From contig JAPWGK010000011.1 in the NCBI GenBank assembly GCA_029641185.1, forward strand, positions 806,001-870,000: 64,000 nt of DNA, in the 5' to 3' direction. Within the stretch, counting starts at the first letter, position 1. Each line of letters opens with the position of its first letter. This document shows, in pieces, positions 1 to 11,882 of this stretch. Both the position numbers and the translations under genes were made by a program. Origin of the DNA: Pseudofabraea citricarpa. Lineage: Eukaryota; Ascomycota; Leotiomycetes; Helotiales; Dermateaceae. Under the pieces are notes generated by a model that was not told the origin of the DNA, did not search any database, and worked only from the letters and a program-made list of their open reading frames with translations.

Positions 1-1020
1 TTGGAAGGGTCTTGTGTCTCCACGTGTGTACCCTCATCCGCCTTCTGCCCAAAAGCTAATATATGCAAAGCTCCCAATCGTCGACGATTCCTCATTGCCC
101 TGGCAACAAACATCATCTTCCAGATCAATGGCAGCAATACGGTACTGTAAGTATTCCACTCCAAGAGCCTCTTCCCAGCATACACTACTACTAATCCAAC
201 CCGCAGCTATTTCTTGACCGTCATTCTCGCCAATGCCCAGATCATCGACACCGGCGAAGTCTTATATATCAATCTCGGTATAACAGCATTTGATGTCCTC
301 TCCGTTTGGGCAGGAGCATACTTGATTGAGAAGATTGGCCGTAAGAAAATGCTCGGTAAGCTTCCCTTTCCCCAGTTCTACTCCAGGTTTCGCGACTAAT
401 CTATCGTTAGTGTGGTGCTCTTCTGCAATGGTACTCTCACTCACACTCATGGCGACCCTCCTCTCGCAGTCCGAAGCCCAGGGAAACGTAAAGTTCAGCT
501 ACGGCGCCATCGGCGTGATGGGGATATTCCTCTTCGGCTCCTGCGCCAGTTGGTACGTTTCTTTCCTTTTAATTTTCCTCTAGTCCATTATTCCTCATCT
601 CTCCCTCCTATCCTACGGTGTGTTGTCTAGCCACCACTAACACAAACCAGGCAAATCCTCAACTACTCGTACCCGCAAGAGGTTCTCAAGTACTCACAAC
701 GAGGCAAAGGTACAGCCGTCGCACAATCCGTTGGTTACGCCTTCAGCTTTTTAAGTCTATACACGTTCCCCATCGCTCTAGCAGCCATGTCATGGCGCTT
801 CTACGCAGTAAATGCAGCGTGGAATCTCGTGACGGTTGTTATCATGCAGTTGTGGTTTGTTGAGACCAGGGGCAAATCACTCGAGGAGATTAATGACGTC
901 TTCGAGCCGCTGACTGTGACGGAGGCCGAGGAACGCTCGGAGCAGGAGTCGCTCTCTATTGATGAGGTGGGCAATATGACCATCGGAGCTAAGGGGAAGA
1001 CGAGTACGGAGAAGCGTTGA
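1..1020 (+). CDS. MFS sugar transporter, 3' part (5' end outside window)
   Basis: This is the C-terminal half of a major facilitator superfamily sugar porter, a 12-TM plasma membrane symporter. The inferred exons are 1-146, 207-355, 411-552 and 651-1020, and the phases agree at every junction. They read through NRRRFLIALATNIIFQINGSN (start of TM7), LYFLTVILANAQIIDTGE, the loop motif EKIGRKKMLG, and an ending with VETRGKSLEEINDVFE. The ETRGKSLEE tail is the usual sugar-transporter signature (PETKGLSLEE in relatives). The substrate cannot be read from this half. Nothing looks broken, so the gene is probably intact and continues leftwards off the window. Confidence 0.85.
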
Positions 1021-1670
1021 GGATATACATGTATCATTGATAGCGTGTAATTTATCTCAGGATCACTCGGTCTCGTTTTTGCAGTTAGAAAAGAATGATG
1101 TAATGAAAGCTAGAAAGAAAAATTAAACCAGATGTAAATCAGACTCAAATCAAAAACATAATTTTATATATATCATACTCCTAATAATTATGATGTCTTA
1201 AAACTGGATTTCTTTCCTGAAATGTAGTAGTAAATTAAGTTTACATTGATTATTTCTTTAAGTTCAAGAAAAAGGACCCGGATTTAATTTAGATTTAAGG
1301 TTAAGAATTTGACATTGATATATATATATATATATACGTGTGTATATACCTCGTCTACGTATGAAAACTCAAATAATATTCCTTGTTTTATATTTTAAAA
1401 CTGAGTAATAATACTCAAGGTCTTAACGATTTACTATATTCGCGTAATTATCTGATTATCGTTAGCTACGAATTCTTCTCGTTATTATTATACCAAAAAA
1501 TAGCTATGCTTATACTTGGTAGAATCTAATTATAGATCTAATCATGCTAGGTGCAACTAGACATATTTAGTATCCTATGTTTAATAGGTCTTGCGTTATT
1601 AAGATGCTAGTAATCAATAAAAGGAATTTAATGTGCTTGCAATTTTGTAATTATATAACTCAATTAGATT
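1021..1670. other. AT-rich intergenic DNA
   Basis: No coding frame with fungal codon character is visible. The stretch is very AT-rich, with a short TA run near 1320-1335, and ends at the target-site duplication of the LTR element. This composition is common in RIP-affected fungal DNA. Confidence 0.6.
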
Positions 1671-1874
1671 TGTCGATACACCAGTACTGCCTAATATAGT
1701 ATAAGGTGATCGAGGGTGATTACCTAGGATTCCACGCAGAGTCAGTGGGGTTTACTAAGTATACGTACTTGAATCGGGTTGGTAATCGTTGTTATATTCT
1801 AGAGGAGGATCGTAAGGATCGTGGTATTATATAGGAGTGGTTATTCACCTAGTAGTCACCTGATATTACTAACA
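1671..1874 (-). repeat. Long terminal repeat, left copy
   Basis: This 204-bp terminal direct repeat has TG..CA ends. It differs from the right copy at nine positions, all transitions and all in CpA/TpG versus TpA context, with no indels. Confidence 0.85.
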
Positions 1875-2182
1875 CTAGCAACTCTTCAGCTAGGTGAAAA
1901 ACTACCACACGATCCACCGATCTAATCGTTCCTGTATTCCTTGATTCCTTGATTTATTAGTTGATCAATTGAATCGCTCTTGTTCTGGTATTCCTCTAAC
2001 TTTCTCTCCAATTATTCCTCCTTTGTTTCAACTAATTCCGTGCTTTGATTCCTATTCTTGTTCCTTATATCCTTCTGGTAGCTCTTGAGTAAGAGGTTGT
2101 TCCTGATTCGTACGCTAGTTCTCTAAAGCACGAGAGAGAGGCTCTGGTTTCTTTATTCTTCCTGCCATAGTATTCGCTACTC

Positions 2183-2470
2183 GTGGAGATTCGTGGAGGT
2201 TCGTGGAGGTTCGTGGAGGTTCGTGGAGGAAGAGAGAGACTCGTAGAGGAAGGCGTTCGTGTTTCTAAAGAGAGAGAGGTTCGTGGAGGAAGAGAGAGGC
2301 TCGTAGAGGAAGGCGTTCGTGTTTCTGAAGAGAGAGAGGTTCGTAGAGGGAGGTGTTTGTGTTTCTAAAGAGGGAGAGGTTCGTGGAGGTTCGAGGTTCG
2401 TGGAGGAAGAGAGAGAGGCTCTAGAGGAAGGCGTTCGTGTTCCTAAAGAGAGAGAGAGGCTCCTTAACTA
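2183..2470. repeat. 60-bp minisatellite inside the LTR element
   Basis: A unit beginning TCGTGGAGGAAGAGAGAG recurs exactly 60 bases apart at 2221, 2281 and 2341, with a further degenerate copy near 2399. It is preceded by short GGTTCGTGGA iterations. The unit is purine-rich on the plus strand. It gives an open frame of 61 codons that is only a translation of the repeat. Confidence 0.75.
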
Positions 2471-2528
2471 GCTCAACTAAGAGGTCAAGGCTTCGGTTCG
2501 TACGAGGAGGGCGATTCGTTCGAGAGGG

Positions 2529-2752
2529 AGGTAAATGGGTCACTCTGCCTGCCCAATGCAGAAGGTGATAGAGTCTACTATAGCTCTGCCTAATATAGTT
2601 GTGTAGTATCTTTCGAGTCGGATATCGAGGCTATACGAGAGTTAACGATTCGCACAAGAGGTTAGGTGAAAGGGTTACTCTACCTGCCCGATGCAGAAGG
2701 TGATAGGGTCCACTATAACTCTGCCTAATGCAGTTGTGTAGTATCTTTCGAG
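2529..2752. repeat. Duplicated 89-bp block inside the LTR element
   Basis: Positions 2529-2617 and 2664-2752 are diverged copies of the same 89 bp, separated by 46 bp. Most differences are transitions. The same TGCCTAATATAGT-type word also occurs near the LTR start, so the interior may have grown from LTR-derived pieces. Confidence 0.7.
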
Positions 2753-2821
2753 GCGGTTGGTCGAATGGAATAGGAGGTTCGATATTATATCTTGCTAATC
2801 TGAGGTCGACAAACTGATCAG

Positions 2822-3025
2822 TGTCGATACACCAGTACTACCCAATATAGTATAAGGTGATCGAGGGTGATTACCTAGGATTCCACGCAGAGTTAGTAGG
2901 GTTCACTAAGTATGCGTACTTGAATCGGGTTAGTAATCGTTATTATATTCTAGAGGAGGATCGTAAGGATCGTGGTATTATATAGGAGTGGTTATTCACC
3001 TAGTAGTCACCTGATATTACTGACA
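2822..3025 (-). repeat. Long terminal repeat, right copy
   Basis: This is the 204-bp partner of the left LTR, about 96% identical to it. It is followed directly by AGATT, the second half of the target-site duplication. Confidence 0.85.
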
Positions 3026-3030
3026 AGATT

Positions 3031-3946
3031 TTTTCTTTATGCCACAGAGATAAATGATCACGTAAGAAAAGGCATAATATCGAATCGAGATATATGGTAA
3101 CGACTAATGCTTGAACGCACGCCAGCTCGGTTAATTATTATTATTATTAAAAGCGGGAATACCTAGCCTGGTTCCAAATCCCTCTGTTCCTAAATCTTTG
3201 TGCCAAGCTATTTATTGGAAAATATGCTTTATCAGAAAACTCTAAGGTAAAGTATTCGTCTGTGCAGAAGTATCTACATACGTATTATCATTATTAAAAT
3301 CTAGTAAATAGTATATTACGGCATAAACCAGCCGCCCATGCTCCCCACTCCCCGTAGGTACATAGCGTCGCGCCTTAACTCAGGGATTTTAGAGCATGAA
3401 GAATAACCTTAACCAGTTAATAGGCTTTGTGACCTAACCGTCAAAGCTAAAAACAGATTATCAGTTTAGGGAACCTGTTAAGAAGTTAAGCAAAGTTTAC
3501 CCACTCTAAATACAGTCGAATCGACTCTCCTCAACAAGTCCAGATACAGCTATAACAGGAGTCCTTGATCATTGTTTATTATCCGTTGCTAGTGCCTTTT
3601 TCGTAGACTTCTCTCTAGTTATAACGAATTATACGCGTTGATAAAGCTCTATTTACTAGTGGCATCAGGAACTATTAGCCTTTAGACGGCGAGGAATCAT
3701 TCTACAAATCACGCACCTTCAGATTTATTTGAATAATATCAATCTCGGTGGGGTCAAAAGCCCAGTCAACGTAAGCTTCTTATCTATCACTTGTAAGATA
3801 TACTTGGTAGCCACATCGTTTGGGTCTTTTTTTCCAATAGTCGTAGATGTGATGATTTTCTACAAGTGGTATCCTTCAATGTACTCCTCATCCAGTCCTT
3901 GAAACTGAGACCAACCTTCGGTTTCCGAACTGGCTAAACTAATAAC
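3031..3946. other. AT-rich gene-free DNA
   Basis: No supported gene is present. The stretch has several short stop-dense frames and an ATT trinucleotide run near 3132-3147. Confidence 0.5.
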
Positions 3947-4369
3947 TTAGTCGTGTTTTTCACTCCAAGGTTTTCCGCTGAAAGGCTCTATAACAGTAAG
4001 CGGAGGAAACTTCTCTTCTACATGTTTCCTCTTTATTATTACGTTCAAGATTTGTTCTGTTGCTATTATATGACTCTTTATGCATGGTGGAAGATTCGAA
4101 GCAGCTGGTCCAGTCGGCTCACTTTGTGGTCGTGGTATTATTGATGAGGCAACACGGCTTTGTGGAGGAGGTACACTGGGTGGTGTAAACCCCGCAGATG
4201 GAGCATAATCAAATGGTATTTCATTTGCAATTCTTATCTCTTTCCCGAGTTCACTATTGACTCGGACTTGCCTATTTATGTTGCGCACAGAGCGAGCGAC
4301 AAGAGAAAGCCCAACACCGATACCTGTCCACCAGCGGGAGGAAGCTAATTCACCTCTGGACAGGACCAT
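3947..4369 (-). CDS. Doubtful hypothetical frame, proline-rich
   Basis: A 140-codon open frame with a proline-rich middle (TPPSVPPPQSRVASSIIPRP). It overlaps the end of the Myb-like frame by about 20 bases in another phase. It may be the frameshifted continuation of that gene or a chance frame. No family is recognised. Confidence 0.2.
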   Translation of the reverse strand: MVLSRGELASSRWWTGIGVGLSLVARSVRNINRQVRVNSELGKEIRIANEIPFDYAPSAGFTPPSVPPPQSRVASSIIPRPQSEPTGPAASNLPPCIKSHIIATEQILNVIIKRKHVEEKFPPLTVIEPFSGKPWSEKHD

Positions 4370-4632
4370 ATTCCAACGTATTCTTCGTGAAAAAGTTCTC
4401 TTTTAGTGACTGCAGTGTGTAGCCTGGGAACTGCCGTCCTATCTCTGCCCAGATCTTGTCTTCGTAGACCATCTTGGCCAACAGACTCTCTTGATTCCTG
4501 GTCAGTTCCTTCCCCGGGCTGCGAGATGTGGCAGCCCGGCGAGAGACTGCAGCGTCTGTTGACTCTTCCCCAGAGCGAGCGCGTAAAACTTCCGAATGGA
4601 GTGAGAGGTTAGAGTGCTTGGGTGGAGTGTTA
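4350..4632 (-). pseudogene. Myb/SANT-like domain fragment
   Basis: The minus strand reads KELTRNQESLLAKMVYEDK followed by IWAEIGRQFPGYTLQSLKE. This is the helix-turn-helix pattern of fungal Myb-like domains (xxLLxxM..D..W.EIxxxFPGxT..SL), ending at a stop shortly after. The frame opens after a TAG at about 4632. A second frame upstream (about 4640-4730) ends in a stop before joining it, so the gene is interrupted or has an unresolved intron. The first conserved tryptophan is missing. The position beside a retroelement suggests decay. Confidence 0.4.
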
Positions 4633-4639
4633 GTTGTTA

Positions 4640-5646
4640 TCTACGGAAGTAGGTGAGCGAGTGTGATTAACCAGGGACTGCGCATCATCAGTTTCAAGTC
4701 GCGTGGTTGAGTATGGCGCCTGGCTGCGAGGTTATCTGAGGCAAGGCTTTCGTTCGCCTTATTTCTCCTCGCTTATGTAGTTGGTATGCATCGATGCCGT
4801 TTTGGTAGCGACGCTTGTAGGTGCAGATACATTCATTGCCTTGAAGGTTCATGGATCTGGTCGTCGGGTATTATTCTCGTTTTAGGCGCAAGGCTGTGCT
4901 TGACTTGCAATAGAATTAGCAGCCCGCGATACAGGCAACACGGCTCTCATGACCTGCCGATCGTATTATACCAGATTCGATATATCAAGTCGGATTATCG
5001 AAGGAAAAACACGCATCTTTTTGAAGAACGACACCGTGATTCAAAAGAGAGGCGGCTATGGAATATTGCGAGTTATGTGGTGAGTATGGCATGATCGATA
5101 ATTGATAAATGTTGGTGGCGGAACCGACTCCGTTTAATTTGTCGCCCCGCTTCATAGGGAGCTGCATGCGTATAACCTAATGCGAACTACATTGCGCAAA
5201 AGTCACATGCGGCATATGCAATAGCAATCTGCGTCGATTATCATTCGGCTGATTTTGCTATCTTGCATCAACAATATGCAGTTGGTTCTTACGATTGCAA
5301 TTACTGCCAATTATATGTCAACACATGGAGCGGGAGGAGAAAGTGAGGCTGCCAGTGCGTTTATTCCATAGTTAGTAGAGGAGCACATGATGTTCGTGCA
5401 TGAGGATTAGGAATTAGGCACCGTGAATTGAGGCTGGCATATATTGTCTCGAGTCTTTGCCTTCACACGAAAATCAATACCAATTTGTAATGACCGATGT
5501 TCTCGAAGCAAGCTCCAAACCATAGGTTTTCGAGACATAAAAACCGACAGGTTTCAGTCACTGAATCAAGGCTTCATTCTTTGAGACACGGGGTGAAGAG
5601 AGCCATTGGCATAGGAGACACTCCACCCCGTCAAGTCGACAACATT
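4640..5646. other. Intergenic, upstream of the coiled-coil gene
   Basis: A 102-codon plus frame at 4786-5094 has no protein-like composition and is not called. The last 200 bases are the probable promoter and 5' UTR of the gene starting at 5647. Confidence 0.4.
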
Positions 5647-7740
5647 ATGTCGGGGAAGCCATCCGTAAGTCTGTCCTATGGTCCTGAGATATATGTTTGT
5701 ACTGACTGAATTTTGTCTTAGCGAGCACCTTCGGACAAGATGCCAAAGCAGAAGACCAATACTCGGCAGGGACGTCATGATGTCGAAAGCTGGTACAATG
5801 TCCAAGAAGAAGACCAAGACACTACTACCAGATCCAATGGCAGCCAGCGCGATGTCATCTCTGGTTCCTCCAATAGCCAATTCTCACTTGATCCTCTGGC
5901 TGGAAACATCGACACAACTGTCGAGCAGATACTTGCATTGCAGCAAGGAATTGAGACCCTCCGAACGGCCTTCGAAGAACGCTCCCAGGATATACAGAAT
6001 ATGAACTTGGTCAAGGAAGAGCTTGCTGAATTGAAGACGCAGTGCAGTGAGAAAGACAAGAAAATCGAGTCGCAGAAGACGGCATCCAGAGAGCTGCGAG
6101 AGGAGCTAAACGAAAAGGAAGGAGAGGTCGCGAAAGAGCTGGCAAAACTAGATGCCGAGAAGGCTGCTCTTCGAGAAGAAAAGAAGGCACTCGCACAGGA
6201 AGCCCAGTTGATGAAAGCGGACCAACAAGCCCAAGTAGCGCAGATGAAACGCGATCATGATGACACGTTGTCGAAATTGAAGGCATCCATGAACGAAGAG
6301 CACAAGGCGAGACTATTGGAGGTGGATGATGAGCAGAAAGCGTGGAGAGTGAAGTATAAGGGCCAGATCACAACGCTAGAAGCCGAAAAGCACAAAGCCA
6401 CTCAAGACATCCAAGAGTTGGAGGCAAAACTCGAAGCAGGAAACAGGAGAGCGAAGAAGGCAAAAGGCAGATATGAGGATCTCGAAGCAGCAAAGAGCGA
6501 GTACAAAAAACAAATAGTGGAACTCGCCGAGGAACTCGAGAAATTCAAGACCGAGTTCTCTCTTCAGAGACAAACAGACCAGTTCTAGTGAGCCATTCTC
6601 CATCTATAGAAGATACTGATGCTTACTTTGTTGTAGCAAGGAGCAATTCCTCCAAATCTCCGACATGATCACAGATATCTCGCATGATTTCTTTGATACA
6701 GAGTTGAGTACTATGGCATGTCAATTTTATTTCCAACACTCTGCAAGATTACTGATTGCAACAAGGATATAACAAATCCTAGTGATATCCGAAAAAGGCT
6801 CATACACAAAGATTCTTGCTTCAGCTCGGTTCCTATATCCAGCAGCGATGACTCGCGGCTGCTCCGCATCGCTCATGCCCAGCGTGTTATTTCATCTGCG
6901 CTGCACAAGTACATTTGGCAACCTTTCTCATCGGACATAGCCGCACAGAATTCAATGGAGGTGGATTTTCTGCACAAGATTTATTTCGAAGTGTCGAGAG
7001 CGAGCCGAGCTGATGGTGGGTCGGGCAATTCGGCCAGATTATGGCGTTCGCTCACGACTAAAGCTCTGCAATTCTTGCCTAAGCATTCAATGCCAGATGA
7101 CATCTTGAATGCCCATGATAGGCAGTATCCTGCTTCCGCCAATGATCGGGGCGTGAAAGTGGCTGACGAGGTTATTGGAATATTAGCACCGCTACTAGAC
7201 CATGAGCAGTCCACCGAGCTGCGCATCAAGCTCCTTGAGCTGGCTCAATCTGCAATTACTGTATGGGCATTTGCAGAAGCCGATGAGCCAACGTTCACGG
7301 TGAGCCGCGCACTTCACCGCGAAAACCGTGAGGAGTGGCGATCGAACGAATTTGATCCCCCTCAGCCAGATTCGACTGCCGATGCAAGAGAGGGCGATAT
7401 AGTCTCCGCGACGCATCCGCGCATTTTCTGTCTCTTTCCGAAAATCACGACTGAAGATACCGTGCATCTCGATGATCCAGCTGTTGCAGTGCCTGAAACC
7501 ATCTGTATCCATGCGGGTGTGGGATTGCCAGAATGGTCAAGTTTGGTCATTGGCGGAAAGCAAGAGCAAGAGGACATCAAGGAAGCTTTGAAAGAAGCAC
7601 AGGCAAAAGTATTCACAGAACATAACAACAGAAGGACGAGGAATGGTTTCAGAAGTCGATCTGGATCTATAGTTAGCAATGGTCAGTTGAGTCCAAGCAC
7701 ATCGTGGAATCATGGCAACAGAACTTCTATCGAGGAATAA
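5647..7740 (+). CDS. Coiled-coil hypothetical protein
   Basis: The start is MSGKPS, followed by an intron at 5665-5721 (GTAAGT..CTGAC..TTAG) and then RAPSDKMPKQK. Exon 2 (5722-6587) encodes a long charged coiled coil (about residues 80-290, heptads rich in E/K/A/L). An intron at 6588-6636 leads to YKEQFLQISDMITDISHDFF. The C-terminal part (from about 6812) is one long globular frame with RLLRIAHAQRVISSALHKYI and LARLW-like helical segments, ending SIEE. The junction between about 6700 and 6812 is not settled; one phase-compatible solution is a GTACTA donor at 6707 and an acceptor at 6811. The function is unknown. Coiled coil plus helical tail suggests a scaffold or cytoskeletal role, which is inference. 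Confidence 0.7.
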
Positions 7741-8900
7741 ATGTGGTTGGAGCAAAACAGCTCTCACAAAACTATCAGAGGAAAGACTGACATCTGCAGC
7801 GGAAAGAATGGATGAAAATTTGATGGTTTTGGCATGTAGGACTTCAGAGATATGCTGTGTAATTACCGATTATTCTGGCTGGACCCGAACGACTGTTTTT
7901 TTTAAGAGGCCTGGTGTGTGCCTGATTTAATTTCCAACTACTGTTTTTTACCGTTCTTTTCTAGTATTATAATGTTAGATATATTGTACTCTATTTACTT
8001 TGAGCAAATTTGAAACAAGCGCAATAGCCAGTACTTGGTGCTGTATTCTTGATCTCTGTATTTGCCACCTCCTTGTTATTCTGATTCTTTCTTACGCCGA
8101 GATCGTATTTATAGACCACTTGAGAGTCTCAATCCCCAAAGCTTGGCTTCCTCGTCATAGCTACTTTGAACTCATATGAAGACTCTTTTTCTTTTACGAA
8201 GCAACCCTGCCATCAGTCCAGCTCGAGAGTGATAGAAAGTTTTGCATGATTTTCATGCAAGATCCCAGATCTCGACTCGGGAAAAAGACTGGAGAGTTGT
8301 AGGCTTTTTAATCGAAAACGTCTTGCATCACTAAAGCTTTGCTTAGACTAGGTACCTCAATGGCTTTTGCGAATTGAACATGCTATGACGAACCTGTATT
8401 TTCTTCACCTCCGCCCCCTAGGAATTTCCACATATGTCACTTCACAGTCCGGGAGTCATTTTGAATTTTCTGCATTCTTACATTGGTACACATCTGTAAG
8501 AGAAGTGCCCAGGTCCTATATTTATAATTGGGTTGATTGCAGGCGTTGATGCTGCAAATTCTCTCTTCCACTCTCCCCCACGCCACAGCTCCGCAACTCC
8601 CCATCAGCGAAAGCTCCGTCTCATCCCCCCAAATTCTACAACAATACATTTAACAATAGTATTCACCAGCGAGAGCTAGCGAAACCGGTCTCCGAAACTC
8701 CAAACAGTGCAGCACGATCAATCGATGCAGAGTATCATATCGGCGCAAGAATTTTCATGTGGAAAACCCCCAGGTTCTGTCGTCCCCTTAAAAAGCAAGG
8801 AAAAGAAAAGAAAAGGAAAACAGTAAAATCGAATCAAGACAAGTTGTAATTTCAAATACAAGGATGGCAAAGAAGGGGTGAGATTTCTCGTAGTGGCACT
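7741..8900. other. Intergenic between convergent genes
   Basis: This is the 3' region of two convergent genes. No supported coding frame was found. It probably contains both terminators; there is a purine run (AAGGAAAAGAAAAG) near 8796-8820. Confidence 0.5.
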
Positions 8901-11882
8901 TTACTCCCAGTGAGTATCGTTTGGGTTGTGAAAGTCTGGTTGATATCGAGCATCTCGGCCAGCTCGCTTTGGTGGCGGTCCCCAGTCCTCACCAAAGAAG
9001 CTCTCGTTGCCCTTGTCGCTGTCGTCGATATGCCATGCAGGACTGGTAGTGAATCCACTCTGCTTTGCCCGAGAGGTTGGTCCCTTCTCAGCATATCCCA
9101 GCATGGTACCGAAGACTGCATCAACCAACGGAGCTGCAGCCTCAGCGGTGGACTTGCTGTTCATTTGCTCAACGGTAATTGGTTTATTATTGACAGGTGC
9201 TCGGGCCTTCTTGGGTGGTCCAATAGGTCCAAATGGGTTGGTTGGTGGAGGTTGTGGCGCGGCATGAACGTCTCGTTCAAGTTCCGACACATGCTCCTCG
9301 GCTGTCATGGCATACTTTCGTTGTCCAGAATAGAACCAATCATCAAGTTCTTTGTCCTTTTGAGCTTGTGTACTTGCAGCTTTGGAAGACTCAGACATGA
9401 GAGCGCGATCCATCTCATCTCGAACGCTTTGTGCCAAGGGAGTGAAGTTACCATCCATATTAGCCGGAAATCCACGCGGATAATAACGCGTGATGGCAGA
9501 CATGGGAAGGGTATCGGTCGGCTTCGTTTGGAGATCTACTGGTGTAGGCATCGAAGCTTGCTGTTGACGAGCGAGGTTGTCGTACTGCGTGGACCATGGT
9601 GATCCATGCTGGTAGCTGCTACCGGGGTTGTTGTATGCAGTAGGATTCTGCGCAGTTCGAATATCCTTCACCATGTCAGCGATTCTCGGACCAGCCGTAT
9701 TGAAAGCCACAGCTGAGGTTCGTTGGCCTGGAGGACCTGCAGTAAGTGGTCGAGGATATCCAGGTGGTGGGTTATAGGTATTGTTTGTTGTTTGGGAGCT
9801 TCTAGGTGGCAAAGCATCGGATAAAAAGTTTCCTTGCTGTGAAGAAGTGGCCAGTTCTGAGTGGGGAAAGCGAAAGGCGCGGTCAAGATCGGCTCCATTG
9901 TTTGCGTTGTTTGCATCAGCTTGACCAGTAGGGTTGCTAATTGTCTTAGTACCAATCATTGTCTGCGGTGTTCCAGTTTGGGCTCTGGCCGCAGCAAACT
10001 CCGATAGACGGTTGCGGGCCGCCTCTTGGTATGGATTCTCATAGTTAGCCATGCGTTGTAGTGTCTGCATCTTTTCCATACCAGCCAAGTCATTGCCAGC
10101 TTTTGTCGAGTGGTCATTATCTCCCTCGAAGGATCTCGCAAGTCCCGTATTCTGGTCGTTTTGGCTAGTAGACGACGATGCACCACCAGCCACCTTATTG
10201 CTAGGTCGGACACGAGAAATAGTGAGTCCTTCAAGTCTCATCAAAGGGTCTTCTGCGTTCAAAGAAGGGGCACGGGCCGAGTTTCGCGGTGGCAGTGCTG
10301 GAGGGCCGTTATGATTCGGCAGACCGTGGCCAAGTTGCTGGGTGTACTGCATAGAGCTTGTCGTGTTGAGCACTGCAGCTGAAGGGCGACGATGGAAGTA
10401 AGCATCTTGATAGTCGCGGGTTGTCTGCATGCGTCGACCGGTACCTTCACGTTGAATGCGGTTTGGGGCGCTGAATTGAGGGACTACAGAGGGGTTGACA
10501 AGAGATCCGACAGTCGTGTAGGCCAGAGGCTGAGGTTTGACGGCGAGCGGTTCGGGGGAGTTATTGTCGGAAGCAGGAGGAAGGTCGGGATCCCATTCCA
10601 ATGTGTCGAATCCATCATCACGACCCATTCTGGCGGAGAAGGTTGGAGAATCAGGCAAGTGCTCCACGAATGCTGGGAATGCCTCGGTGATGCGCGATGC
10701 CGCAGCTTCAAAGCGGTCTTTGACTGATTGACTGTCGGAGATGGTGTCGACGTCTGCAGCTCGAACTGTCAGAGCCAAAGCCTCCGGGTTTTCGATCTCT
10801 GTAGGTTTAGAGTCAGGATCAGCCACGTATCCCACAGCAGATGCAGATACAGACGCAGACGCTGGTGCACCGCTGTGACTTGGAATCGAGCTTGCGTGTG
10901 GCGATGGTGGACGTGGTGTTGAAGCACTGATGGGTTCGGTAGATTGAGCAGGAACAAGAACATCATCTGATGTTGTCGCCGCCTTAGCTGGTTCGCTTGC
11001 CTCCTCAGCATCGCCAGACCCTTTCACCTCAAGATCGGAACGCCCGCCAGAGCCAGCCTTCAATGCAGGATCAGATGCATTTATCGACGTTGATGCAGGG
11101 CCAGAAGCATTGTCGGATAGATCGAGAACTGACCATTTTGGCGTCTTCTTCTTTTTCTTGAAGGTGACCTTGAACGACTCGGCACCGACCGGTCCAGCAA
11201 TAGAATCAAAGCTATTGTTGCCTTTGTCACCCATTCCGCTGTTCTTGCGGCCGCGACCAGTCTGACGAGACATGGTTGCTTCAGCAAAGGTTTTTGGCCT
11301 CTTGTTTGCTATTGATTGTGCTGTGCCCTCGTCGATCGCGGGCTGCAAAGATCCGTTGCGGATGACCAAGAGCACTCTGTCCTCGTTCTGCTCTTTGGTC
11401 TCTGTGACTTCTTCGAGAGTATTCTTAAGCTGGATGTGATTGAAGGGTGGAGCTTGGGAGCGCGGTTGTCTTGTTGAAGGCCGTGGTTTGCGATAATAAG
11501 AAGTGGTGCCGTTGCCTGTGAGGAGGTCGTTAGTAAGAGCTACCCCCGTCAAGTTCAAGCCGAGAGGAAGCAACGACTTCCGCACCCTCGCAGTTCAGGC
11601 CGCGAGGCAATCGATTTGACCCGCCTACGGAACAGTCCGGAATCTTCTGCTTGAGAGACTCTCTCGCCAGTATACGTGATATTTCAACCACATAAGCGAA
11701 CAGGAATGTCTCTGGTTGACCTCTGAAGCGGACAGCCTGTATCCCATTCATGTTTCCAACCATAGAGGAATAATAACCCACACTAATTGCTTAGATAGAA
11801 AGCGTGATTGCCAAAACCAAGGCGTTGTGGTGGGGTTTGACTTACCCGTACGTGGGGCGACTTTGCGCTTAGCAGCTGTCAT
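8901..11882 (-). CDS. Large low-complexity hypothetical protein (about 925 aa)
   Basis: Three exons were inferred on the minus strand: 11882-11846 (MTAAKRKVAPRT), 11711-11586 and 11515-8901, with all phases consistent. The second intron has a TACTAAC branch site. The N-terminal 55 residues (ETFLFAYVVEISRILARES..IPDCS) look like a short conserved domain. The rest is largely disordered and rich in S, T, P, A, Q and N, with a lysine run (FKKKKKTPKWSVLDL) and an acidic C-terminus ending NPNDTHWE. No catalytic motif is visible. The length of exon 3 without stops and its composition make this a real gene. A nuclear or RNA-associated role would be a guess. Confidence 0.8.

Larger units (their letters stand above)
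1671..3025 (-). mobile_element. Non-autonomous LTR retroelement (TRIM/LARD-like), complete with target duplication
   Basis: Two 204-bp direct repeats (1671-1874 and 2822-3025) start with TG and end with CA. They are flanked by the same five bases, AGATT, at 1666-1670 and 3026-3030. That is the structure of an integrated LTR retrotransposon with a 5-bp target duplication. The 947-bp interior has no gag, protease, RT or integrase frame; it holds a 60-bp tandem repeat and an 89-bp duplicated block. The element must therefore have been mobilised in trans. Orientation is uncertain: read on the minus strand, the LTR starts TGTTAG and carries a TATATAAT box about 45 bases in, which suits a promoter. 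No clear primer-binding site was found. Confidence 0.85.

Noticed and set aside
2183..2368. 61-codon frame within the LTR element
   Set aside because: It is a reading of the 60-bp minisatellite, not a gene.
4786..5094. 102-codon plus-strand frame
   Set aside because: Basic and Cys-rich with no protein-like pattern, no splice partners and no similarity that I recognise.
8910..9602. 230-codon plus-strand frame
   Set aside because: Antisense to exon three of the gene at 8901-11882, whose composition explains it.
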